Source: Blastopirellula marina (GTDB lineage Bacteria > Planctomycetota > Planctomycetia > Pirellulales > Pirellulaceae). From it: a stretch of DNA of 64,000 bases. The stretch spans positions 32,938 through 96,937 of the forward strand of contig NZ_PUIA01000001.1 of assembly GCF_002967715.1 (NCBI RefSeq), in the 5' to 3' direction. Positions 36,038-43,972 of this stretch are shown one piece after another; within the stretch, counting starts at the first letter, position 1, and each line of letters starts with the position of its first letter. The position numbers and the translations under genes are program-made. The notes below the pieces were generated by a model that ran no database searches, was not told the origin of the DNA, and saw only the letters and a list, made by a program, of their open reading frames with translations.

Positions 36038-37672
36038 CTAGTGATTCCAGGCGAACTCGGTACAGTTCATCAGTGCCCAGTAAATGTCTTCGAAGTCTTG
36101 GGTACGGTTTGATTTCACTTCGTCACTTTCCAGTCGGTGGACGAAGTGTTCCAACTCATGTTCGGTCGGTCGCCGTGTCAGTACGCACAGGAAGGCCGTC
36201 TCTATACCGGTTTTGTTGTCGGGCGAGAGCTGAGAAATTCGCGTAGCGGCGTTACGAACAAAGTTCTGTTTCGTCCGCTCGCTGACCAGGTTGCCGTTCA
36301 TCATCAACAGACGCTGTGGGATGGTGCCGCCATCCATGCTGAATTCGTCTTCGCCAGCATCCCCGTATCGTTTAAGGAATTCGTTTGTTTCACCAAAAGT
36401 GACCAGCTTCGTCAGCACGTGGCTATCGGCATTGAGCGTGCTAAGCGAGGATGCCTGATTGATGCTGCCGATGATCTGCTCGGGACGCAGCCTCGTTACC
36501 GGATAGGAAGCCCAGGCCTGTTCGTGCTGGGCTGTGATCTGATGTTCGGCGCGACTATCACGCTGGAAGGCTTCCGTCGCCGCGATCAGGCGAATCAGTC
36601 GTTTGAGGTCGAAGTTGTGCGCGATGAAGTCGTCGACCAGCGGGTCGAGCCCAGCCGGGTAATTGCCACTCTCGAAACTGCCGTTGAGCGGAATGTTGTC
36701 CACTGGCTCTACCAGAGGGCGGCCCGTCATTACGGCCCACACGCGATTAACGAGTGCTCGGGCAAACGGTTTGTTCTCGGGGTGGGTGACCCAGCCGGCC
36801 AGGCGGTCTCGCAGTGTGCCGCCTGATTCGGCCAGCAGATGCTGATTGAAGGGAACCTGGGCCGGGACGGTTGTTTCTTCTTCAGCATGCAGATACTTGT
36901 ACTCGTACGACTTCCCTTCCTGGTCCATGATTCCCACGAACGAGTTTTGCGCTTCGCTAAAGAACGAAGCCAGTTCGTGAAAGTCGGTTTGCTTCAGATC
37001 GCCCCCCAGGTTGTCGTCGTGACATTGCACGCAGTCGATTCGTGTCGCCAGGAAAGCCCGCGTCACACGACCGGCCAGCCTCGCGACATCCGGCTCTTTG
37101 GTTCCATCCTGATCGACCGTGGCGGTGATGAAGTTGACCGCGGGGTGATCGGTCCATAGTCCCGACTCGGCGATCAGGTCTTGCGTCAACTCGTTGTAAG
37201 GGCGGTTGGACATCAACTGATCGCTGAGCCATGTGACAAATCGCCGCTTGCGGAAAATCAAGAAAGGACCGTTCTCGGTGCCGACGTATGCACGCGAAAG
37301 ACGCTCGGCCATGTAGTCGCCATAGCGGCGATCTTCCAGCAGGTGATTGACCCACCAGGCCAGGCGATCTTCCTCAGGGCGATTCTCAAGCAGGCGAATC
37401 TCTTCCAGCGAAGGAATCGAACCAGTTAGCCCCAGCGAGATACGCCGGGCGATGGTAAGGTCATCGGCTTGGGGTGCGGGTTCCAAATCGCGGGCCTTCC
37501 ACACTTCATGAAACTGCGCGTCGACGGCTTCCTGAGTTGCCTGGAAATCATCAGACACGACAACATGCGGATCATCGACCGCTTCGACCTTCGGTGGCGA
37601 AAGCAGCCAGTTGGCGATCGATGCCAGCACGACGGTGGCCAGGGCGATAAAGGCAATATTCTTGAGCCACAT
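36038..37672 (-). CDS. membrane-anchored DUF1549/DUF1553 protein
   Basis: A 544-residue protein with an N-terminal helix (about 5-25) and the DUF1549 domain (LTIARRISLGLTGSIPSLEEI, YGDYMAERLSRAYVGTEN, TRIDCVQCHDDNLGGDLKQTDF) and DUF1553 domain (PFARALVNRVWAVMTGRPLVEP, NFDLKRLIRLIAATEAFQRDSR, LLMMNGNLVSERT, LCVLTRRPTEHELEHFV). It contains one CVQCH site but lacks the N-terminal cytochrome (PSCyt1) domain often fused in this family. It forms an operon with the DUF1501 gene. The open frame begins at TTG 37702; the ATG at 37672 is preferred. Confidence 0.88.
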   Translation of the reverse strand: MWLKNIAFIALATVVLASIANWLLSPPKVEAVDDPHVVVSDDFQATQEAVDAQFHEVWKARDLEPAPQADDLTIARRISLGLTGSIPSLEEIRLLENRPEEDRLAWWVNHLLEDRRYGDYMAERLSRAYVGTENGPFLIFRKRRFVTWLSDQLMSNRPYNELTQDLIAESGLWTDHPAVNFITATVDQDGTKEPDVARLAGRVTRAFLATRIDCVQCHDDNLGGDLKQTDFHELASFFSEAQNSFVGIMDQEGKSYEYKYLHAEEETTVPAQVPFNQHLLAESGGTLRDRLAGWVTHPENKPFARALVNRVWAVMTGRPLVEPVDNIPLNGSFESGNYPAGLDPLVDDFIAHNFDLKRLIRLIAATEAFQRDSRAEHQITAQHEQAWASYPVTRLRPEQIIGSINQASSLSTLNADSHVLTKLVTFGETNEFLKRYGDAGEDEFSMDGGTIPQRLLMMNGNLVSERTKQNFVRNAATRISQLSPDNKTGIETAFLCVLTRRPTEHELEHFVHRLESDEVKSNRTQDFEDIYWALMNCTEFAWNH

Positions 37673-37877
37673 GGGGAGACTCGCTCTGAGACTCTCAAGC
37701 AAAGAAAAGGGACGGCTAAGTACCTATTCTTACCGGGATTTGCCCCTGTTTGTTTCCTGTTGTTGAGAAAACTTTCTGTTTTCATAGAATTATCAAAACC
37801 AAGCCGACATTGCGTTAGGTAGAACAGACATAAGGAATTACGCGGATTCCCGACTCATCGATTCCTGGATCTCCCCA

Positions 37878-39128
37878 ATGTCTGTGGTCAATTCAACCTG
37901 GCATGACGAAACGCTGGTTCCCTCCGAGGACCTGTCTGAGGAAATCATTGCCCCGCTTGGCGATATGCAGGAACAATCTGCAGGCGAAGCCCTGGTCGAG
38001 GCGGATTCGCCACCGAAAAAGAATGTCGTTTGGCGAATTGCCCACGGGCTGATGAGCGCCTGGGAGTGGTGCTTTGGCGTCGTCTCGATGATCGTTATTC
38101 TGGCGTTTCTGGCAACCGTCCCTATTTTGAACTTGATGAGCCTGGGTTACTTGCTGGAAGTGAGCGGGCGGATCGTTCGGACCGGCAAGTTCACGCAGGG
38201 GTTCGTAGGCATTCGCAAAGCGGCCCGCATCGGAAGTATCGTCGCCGGGACCTGGCTGATGTTTCTACCGCTGCGGCTGCTATCCGATGCGTGGCAAAGT
38301 GCCTGGCTGATCGATCCGCAAAGCGTTCAAACTCGGAACTTGTGGGTGGTTACGATGATCGCCACCGTGGCCGTGAGCCTGCACGTGGCGTGGGCATGTT
38401 ACCGAGGGGGACGGCTGCGGCATTTCCTTTGGCCCGCTCCGATCAAGTTTTTCAAAACGATCTTCCACGGTGGGATGTATGCCCAGGCCCGGGAAGGAAC
38501 GCTGACGTTCATCAAAGAACTACACCTTTGGCACTACTTTTCGCTGGGTGCCCGAGGGTTTGTCGGAACGCTGTTATGGCTGTTGGTGCCGGTGTTGTGG
38601 ATGATAGGTGCTCGGCAGATTAACGATCCTGGTGCGGCGTTTGTCGTGAGCTTGCCAGGCATGTTCGTGTTTGCGTTCGTCCTTTTGTACTTGCCGTTTC
38701 TGCAAGCTCGCTTTGCTGCCGAGAATCGCTTCAAGGCGTTATTTGAAGTTCGGGCCATTCGCGGTTTGTTTCGTCAGGCACCCCTGGCATGGTGGCTGGC
38801 CCTGTTTACTACGCTGCTGTTTGCGTTGCCACTGTATTTGCTGAAGATCGAGATGATCGATCGCGAGATTGCCTGGCTGCCGAGCTTGTTCTTTGTGGTC
38901 TTCATCTTTCCGGCCCGGATGCTTTCTGGCTGGGCGGTTGCCGTGGCCAAGAAACGCGAGAAGCCAGCCCACTTCGTCTGGCGCTGGATGAGCCGCCTGG
39001 CGGCGATTCCCGTCGTGGTGTCTTACATCTTCTTCATGTACTTGTTTCTCTACATCTCGTGGCGCGGGGCCGATAGCCTGTTGGAGCAGCATGCGTTCCT
39101 GGTCCCGGTACCATTTTTGGGGGCCTAG
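37878..39128 (+). CDS. polytopic membrane protein (DUF4013-like)
   Basis: A 416-residue protein with an acidic cytoplasmic N-terminus of about 50 residues and seven to eight transmembrane segments. The helix-rich body (SLGYLLEVSGRIVRTGKFTQGF) shows DUF4013-like features; this is a loose resemblance. Conserved-looking charged residues sit in loops between helices. Function unknown. Divergent from the DUF1549 gene. Confidence 0.65.
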   Translation: MSVVNSTWHDETLVPSEDLSEEIIAPLGDMQEQSAGEALVEADSPPKKNVVWRIAHGLMSAWEWCFGVVSMIVILAFLATVPILNLMSLGYLLEVSGRIVRTGKFTQGFVGIRKAARIGSIVAGTWLMFLPLRLLSDAWQSAWLIDPQSVQTRNLWVVTMIATVAVSLHVAWACYRGGRLRHFLWPAPIKFFKTIFHGGMYAQAREGTLTFIKELHLWHYFSLGARGFVGTLLWLLVPVLWMIGARQINDPGAAFVVSLPGMFVFAFVLLYLPFLQARFAAENRFKALFEVRAIRGLFRQAPLAWWLALFTTLLFALPLYLLKIEMIDREIAWLPSLFFVVFIFPARMLSGWAVAVAKKREKPAHFVWRWMSRLAAIPVVVSYIFFMYLFLYISWRGADSLLEQHAFLVPVPFLGA

Positions 39129-39228
39129 TTCGCTGGGGCCCGAGGTTGGCACTAGGACCGTCTCTGGCAAAGGGGTACGATAGAACCATCGGTTCCTTTC
39201 TCTCCAATCTCTTAGGTTGAAGTGTTCC

Positions 39229-40545
39229 ATGCCGCGTGGAAACCTGATCGTGATTTGTATCGCCTTTGTCGTGGCGATGATTTGTTATCAGTCCGCGGCT
39301 CAATCACGCTATGCGGTGATGTTTCAGCAGGGACTGCGGACGATCTCGGATTACTATGTGCGTCCGGTCGAGGATGAAGACCTTTTCAACGCCGCCATGG
39401 AAGGGCTGACCGCGCCGCTGGATCAGAACTCGGTCTACATTGCGCCACCTCGCTATTCCAATTTCCGCCGCGAACTTGGCCAGGAATTCGGTGGTATTGG
39501 CGTGCATGTCGATTTCGATGAAGAAACCCGCGAAATGGTGATCATCACGCCACTAGCCGGGGCTCCTGCTTACGAGGCAGGGATTCAGGCCGGAGATATC
39601 GTTCTGGCGATTGACGGAGTCGACCTGAATGGGGAAGACTTTGACAAGTCGCTGGAACGCTTGCACGGCGAGACTGGCACGCCGGTAACGTTAACCGTGA
39701 AGCACATTGGCCAGGAAGACCCGGTCGATATTACCATGACCCGGGCCAATATCATGGTCGAATCGGTCATGGGGGATACACACGGCGATGGGGGGAAGTG
39801 GGATTTCCATCTCGCCACCAACCCAAAGATTGGCTACATCCGCGTCGACTCGTTTGGGGACCGCACCGCCGAGGATTTTGAAGCCGCTCTCGAAACGATC
39901 GGCAGTGACGCCGAAGGGTTGATCATCGACATGCGAGGCAACGCCGGGGGCTACTTGACGGCGGCGATTCATATGGTCGACATGTTCCTCGACGAAGGGG
40001 ATATTGTCACAACCCGTACCCGCAACAACCGCATTCGCGACGTCTACGAGGCATCGGCTGGTGGAACGATGGTACCTAAGAACCTGCCGGTGGTGGTGAT
40101 GGTGAACCGGTTCAGTGCCAGCGCGAGCGAGATCTTTGCGGCTGCCTTGCAAGATCACGACCGCGCGATCGTGGTCGGCGAACGTTCCTTCGGTAAAGGC
40201 ACCGTACAAAGTATCTTCCCGCTCGATGGGGATCGTCGGGCCATGAAAATCACCACGGCCACCTATTGGCGACCCAACGGCAGCAATATTCATCGTTTTC
40301 CCGATTCCAAGGAAGAAGACGACTGGGGCGTAAGCCCGGACGAGGGACGCGAACTGGAACTGGACGACCAGACGTTGACGAAAGTCATCAAAGCGAGGCG
40401 TTTGCACGACATCGACCGGACCAACTTCTCGAATCCGGATGAGGCCACCCAGCGAGAAATCTCGGAAGCCGAACAAGAGCTTCTCGACTTTGAAGATCCC
40501 CAGTTACAGCTGGCGATCGAAGCGATTGAAGAAGCGCGGAAGTAG
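39229..40545 (+). CDS. S41 family C-terminal processing peptidase
   Basis: A 438-residue exported serine protease with an N-terminal signal or anchor (about 5-22), a PDZ domain near 85-175 (FGGIGVHVDFDEE, AGIQAGDIVLAIDGVDLNG), and the S41 catalytic core (IGYIRVDSFG, GLIIDMRGNAGGYL, MVNRFSASASEIFAAAL with the nucleophile Ser, ERSFGKGTVQS with the catalytic Lys). These enzymes trim C-termini or degrade periplasmic proteins. The frame extends to a TTG at 39217; the ATG at 39229 is used. Single gene. Confidence 0.92.
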   Translation: MPRGNLIVICIAFVVAMICYQSAAQSRYAVMFQQGLRTISDYYVRPVEDEDLFNAAMEGLTAPLDQNSVYIAPPRYSNFRRELGQEFGGIGVHVDFDEETREMVIITPLAGAPAYEAGIQAGDIVLAIDGVDLNGEDFDKSLERLHGETGTPVTLTVKHIGQEDPVDITMTRANIMVESVMGDTHGDGGKWDFHLATNPKIGYIRVDSFGDRTAEDFEAALETIGSDAEGLIIDMRGNAGGYLTAAIHMVDMFLDEGDIVTTRTRNNRIRDVYEASAGGTMVPKNLPVVVMVNRFSASASEIFAAALQDHDRAIVVGERSFGKGTVQSIFPLDGDRRAMKITTATYWRPNGSNIHRFPDSKEEDDWGVSPDEGRELELDDQTLTKVIKARRLHDIDRTNFSNPDEATQREISEAEQELLDFEDPQLQLAIEAIEEARK

Positions 40546-40777
40546 GCTTTCTGGTACGTTTTGCAAAAGCGAATTGCAATTTCTTCCATCGACTTGAGGG
40601 GCTGATCCGAAGGCATAAACCGGGCAAATTGTGCCGCCTGAGGGGCGACATCGAGAATCTCGCATATTAGCGACTTGAGATAATTTTGGACGTCATTCCG
40701 GGAATTTGGCATTCCGATTGCAGAATGGAACGGCTAATCACCCCTCGTCTCCCCCCGGTTTGTTGAAAGACGCATCG

Positions 40778-40960
40778 ATGGTTTGCAACGTCAACCACTT
40801 TGAGTGGCCTCTGTCCGATTCCAATCCAGGCCTGGATATGGAATCTTTCTCGCGGCCACTTCCAGCCAATCCGCACCCAGACACTCCATACGTTGTGGTG
40901 CTGCTCAAGATGCTGAGCGTGGCGGACGAGATCTCTGACGGAGAGGATATCGACCTGTAA
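40778..40960 (+). CDS. small hypothetical protein
   Basis: A 60-residue frame (84 if an upstream start at 40706 is used) with the sequence VVLLKMLSVADEISDGEDIDL at the end. No motif or membrane helix. It stands between a plus-strand and a minus-strand gene with 9 bp to the next stop. It may be real but the evidence is thin. Confidence 0.4.
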   Translation: MVCNVNHFEWPLSDSNPGLDMESFSRPLPANPHPDTPYVVVLLKMLSVADEISDGEDIDL

Positions 40961-40969
40961 GAACGGACG

Positions 40970-41923
40970 CTATGGATTATTCTTCGCCGCGGCCTTGGCT
41001 AATTCACGAAGGTGAACTTCGATCGAATCGGCGAGCCTCGGCGGGTTGTATCCCCCTTCAAGCATGCTGACGATGCGCCCGCCGCACCAGGCATCAGCCA
41101 CTTCCTGGACGATTTTGGTCAACGTGGCGAAGTCTTCGGTTTCGAGACCCAAGTCACCGACGGGATCGTCCTTGTGGGCATCAAAGCCGGCGCTAATCAT
41201 TACCAGGTCTGGCTGAACCCGTTCGGCGAACTCCTGTAACTGGTACTCGAACATCGTGAGCGTAGCCATGCGATCGGTCCCGTACGGAATGGGCAGATTC
41301 CACGTGTAGCCCTTACCAGGCCCTTCGCCAATCGCATCCCGATCGCCCGATCCCGGGTAGAAGGGATAGCGATGCATGGAAAAGAACGCCACGTTCTCGT
41401 CGCGCCAGAAAATGTCTTGCGTACCGTTCCCATGATGAACGTCCCAGTCGACGATCAAGATCCTGGGGACTTCCAGTTCCCGTAACGCTACAGTCGCCGC
41501 GATGGCGATGTTATTAAGCAGGCAAAACCCCATCGCCTTGTCGGCTGTGGCGTGATGCCCTGGCGGCCTAATCATGCAAAACGCGTTGGCCGCTTCCCCC
41601 TGCACGACCTTTCGGGTGGCATCAATCGCCGCACCAGACGCCAACAAAGCGACCTTGTACGATTCGGGCGAAACAATCGTATCGGCATCGAGGTGCCCCC
41701 CGCCGCGGCTTGCCAGCTCACGTGTCCGATCGATCATCTCGCGGTCGTGAACTAGTTTGGCGTGCTCGGTGGTGGCTGTCTCGAAGGTTGGAGCGGTCCA
41801 TTTTTCCCAAATTTTTTTGTCGCGAAGCTGCGTCGCGCAGGTCGTCAGACGCAACGGACATTCCGGATGTTTGCCGGTGAGGTGCTGAAGATAGCGATCG
41901 TGGTAATAAAGCAGGCTGGTCAT
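40970..41923 (-). CDS. histone deacetylase family amidohydrolase
   Basis: A 317-residue zinc deacetylase of the class II HDAC / acetylpolyamine amidohydrolase fold. The active-site words are intact: RPPGHHA with H123-H124, DWDVHHGNGT (metal D161, H163), SMHRYPFYPGSGD, ISAGFDAHKDDP with the third metal Asp, and the C-terminal EGGYN with Gly-Tyr for the oxyanion. Bacterial substrates are likely acetylated small amines or lysines. Single gene on the minus strand. Confidence 0.94.
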   Translation of the reverse strand: MTSLLYYHDRYLQHLTGKHPECPLRLTTCATQLRDKKIWEKWTAPTFETATTEHAKLVHDREMIDRTRELASRGGGHLDADTIVSPESYKVALLASGAAIDATRKVVQGEAANAFCMIRPPGHHATADKAMGFCLLNNIAIAATVALRELEVPRILIVDWDVHHGNGTQDIFWRDENVAFFSMHRYPFYPGSGDRDAIGEGPGKGYTWNLPIPYGTDRMATLTMFEYQLQEFAERVQPDLVMISAGFDAHKDDPVGDLGLETEDFATLTKIVQEVADAWCGGRIVSMLEGGYNPPRLADSIEVHLRELAKAAAKNNP

Positions 41924-42135
41924 GGCCGATGGCGGCTCTTCTGGGGGGCTGGTGCGAATTCGTTGACACGAAATCGTAGGAGCAACTATTCTTAACCTAA
42001 CCGAAGTCAGAGGGTATGATTACATTACTTGTCGATTGGGGGAAAGATCTCCCTTAATTCCCTCGCTCCTCTCGTCGAATCGCTACCTCAGCCAGACTGA
42101 GGTGGGATGACTCTCATTAATAGGAACACCGTGGC

Positions 42136-43920
42136 ATGAAACGAGTTGCTGTCTCGACCCTGGTACTCGCCATCATGGCCTGTTGTGCGCAAACCAGCTG
42201 GGCTCAGTACAACGAGATTCCGGTTACGGCCACCGATATCGATCCTGATTCGCGTGATACGCAAACGCGTATTCGATTCGGTCAGGCTCAAGCCGCTGTG
42301 CGTGAATACCTCAGCGGTAAAACGATGGACGAGCAAGGCCGGACACTCATTCGCAAATTCTTCCGCGATGCCTATCTAAAGAGTTGGACCAGCAAGGCGA
42401 ACTGGACGCAAGCCGGTGCCAAACGCCAAGAGTTCTTGCGTGCCTATTACGGCCCTCTCTACTCCGATCAGGCAGCTCGTGCGATGGTCAACGAGATCAT
42501 GGTCGAGTTTATGCGCGAATACATCAAGCCGAACTATCACCCAGTGCTTCGCTATAACGCGATTTTGCTGGTGGGCGATCTCCGGTCGAAGGAGATGGAC
42601 AACATCAACCAAACCCCGGAAGTTCCCTATGCCCCGGCAACTGCTATTCTGTTGTCGGCCTTGGAAGATCCGAATCAAAGCGATGCCGTGAAGGTCGGTG
42701 CTTGGATTGGTCTGATGGAACAGTGCCAACTGTACGGGGTGAATCTCGGAGCGATGGCCGGTCCCGAGAAAACCAAGGTAATGGACCTGGTTGTCAAAAC
42801 ATTGAGCGAGAAAGCACCGCCGGAAGGTCGCGGAGCGGACGCTCATACCTGGATGCGAAAACGTGCGATCGACGTGGCACGTAGCATTGGTAACGCAGGC
42901 CGAGATGGCGCGTTGGCCAACGCTTTGAACATCATCATTCTTGATGAAAGCCTGCCGATCGAAATGCGATGCAACGCCATCGCCGCCATAGGGCATCTCA
43001 ACTACGACGCACAAACGGCAGCCAAGCTCGATGTCGCCAAAGAATCTGCCGAGATCGGCAAGGTGGCTCTCGAAGCCGTTTCTGCCGACGTCGCCTGGTA
43101 CGACAATACGATGACCGAATACTTCAAAGCGCTGATGGCCCCAGGCGGTACCGGCGGCATGATGGGCGGCGAATATGGTCCCGGTGGTGGCGGGATGATA
43201 GGCCCCATGGCACGTCCTACCTCGCCACGCCCGTCGCGTCCTTCTCGTTCGACTCGTAATCGCGGCACCTCGGGGCCTCCGAGCGAATATGGCGAATTCG
43301 GCGGTCCGGGCGAAGAGATGATGGAGCCTGAGATCATCCGCGATCCCATCATGGTCCGCATGGAGACCTTGTTCCGTCGTCGTGTGAAGACCCACCTCGA
43401 TGATTGCAAGCAAGCTCTGGTCGGCCAGACCACGCAAATCCAAGGAGACGGCAGCTCGATTCGCGAAGGGCTCATTCGCTACGCCAAGAACGCGGAAGAT
43501 CGAGCACTGATCGTCGATCTGTCCAAGTCGATGCTATCCATGCTGGCAACCGTCGATGACGACGAGCTATGGGAAGACGATTTGCTCAAGAACTCGAAGA
43601 CGCGTCTTGACGCGCTCACCATCGCCGCTCAGAAGCTGGCCTCGAAGGCCGCCGTCGAGATCGCTTCGCCTGACGCGGCTGCACCGGCAGATGTTCCAGG
43701 TGGCGCTGCTCCTGCGGATATCCCTGGCGGTCCAGCTGGTCCTCCAGCCGACGTGCCAGGCGGTGCTCCGGCCGATGTTCCCGGAGCCGCAGCTCCTGCG
43801 GACGTGCCAGGAGCCGCCCCAGCCGATGTTCCTGGTGCGGCACCCGCTGATGTCCCAGGTGCCGCTCCGGCCCCAATGGAAGACGTCCCAGGCGGGCCTG
43901 CCGCCGACGTTCCCAGCTAA
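42136..43920 (+). CDS. secreted alpha-solenoid protein with ADVPG-repeat tail
   Basis: A 594-residue protein with a signal peptide (about 1-24, ending TSWAQ). Residues about 120-330 look like HEAT-type helical pairs (YNAILLVGDLRS, VKVGAWIGLMEQCQ, MRCNAIAAIGHLNYD). A Gly/Met/Pro-rich linker at about 335-395 follows. The last about 80 residues (43680-43917) are tandem repeats based on (A/P)ADVPG, with about eight copies. Synonymous codon variation among the repeats indicates protein-level selection. It is 52 bp upstream of a second solenoid gene, likely in one operon. Confidence 0.72.
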   Translation: MKRVAVSTLVLAIMACCAQTSWAQYNEIPVTATDIDPDSRDTQTRIRFGQAQAAVREYLSGKTMDEQGRTLIRKFFRDAYLKSWTSKANWTQAGAKRQEFLRAYYGPLYSDQAARAMVNEIMVEFMREYIKPNYHPVLRYNAILLVGDLRSKEMDNINQTPEVPYAPATAILLSALEDPNQSDAVKVGAWIGLMEQCQLYGVNLGAMAGPEKTKVMDLVVKTLSEKAPPEGRGADAHTWMRKRAIDVARSIGNAGRDGALANALNIIILDESLPIEMRCNAIAAIGHLNYDAQTAAKLDVAKESAEIGKVALEAVSADVAWYDNTMTEYFKALMAPGGTGGMMGGEYGPGGGGMIGPMARPTSPRPSRPSRSTRNRGTSGPPSEYGEFGGPGEEMMEPEIIRDPIMVRMETLFRRRVKTHLDDCKQALVGQTTQIQGDGSSIREGLIRYAKNAEDRALIVDLSKSMLSMLATVDDDELWEDDLLKNSKTRLDALTIAAQKLASKAAVEIASPDAAAPADVPGGAAPADIPGGPAGPPADVPGGAPADVPGAAAPADVPGAAPADVPGAAPADVPGAAPAPMEDVPGGPAADVPS

Positions 43921-43947
43921 GCCGTCGCGACTGCTCTTGTCGTAGCT

Positions 43948-43972
43948 GCCGCTGCCAGCTAAAAGCAGCGGC
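43948..43972 (+). promoter_or_regulatory. small hairpin abutting the HEAT lipoprotein start
   Basis: Stem gccgctgc / gcagcggc (8 bp) with a 9-base loop ends one base before the ATG at 43973, in the gap between two solenoid genes. It could attenuate translation. Weak evidence. Confidence 0.3.

Noticed and set aside
42376..43443. 355-residue minus-strand frame opposite the first solenoid gene
   Set aside because: Shadow frame with no motif; the plus-strand gene has a signal peptide and fitting codon use.
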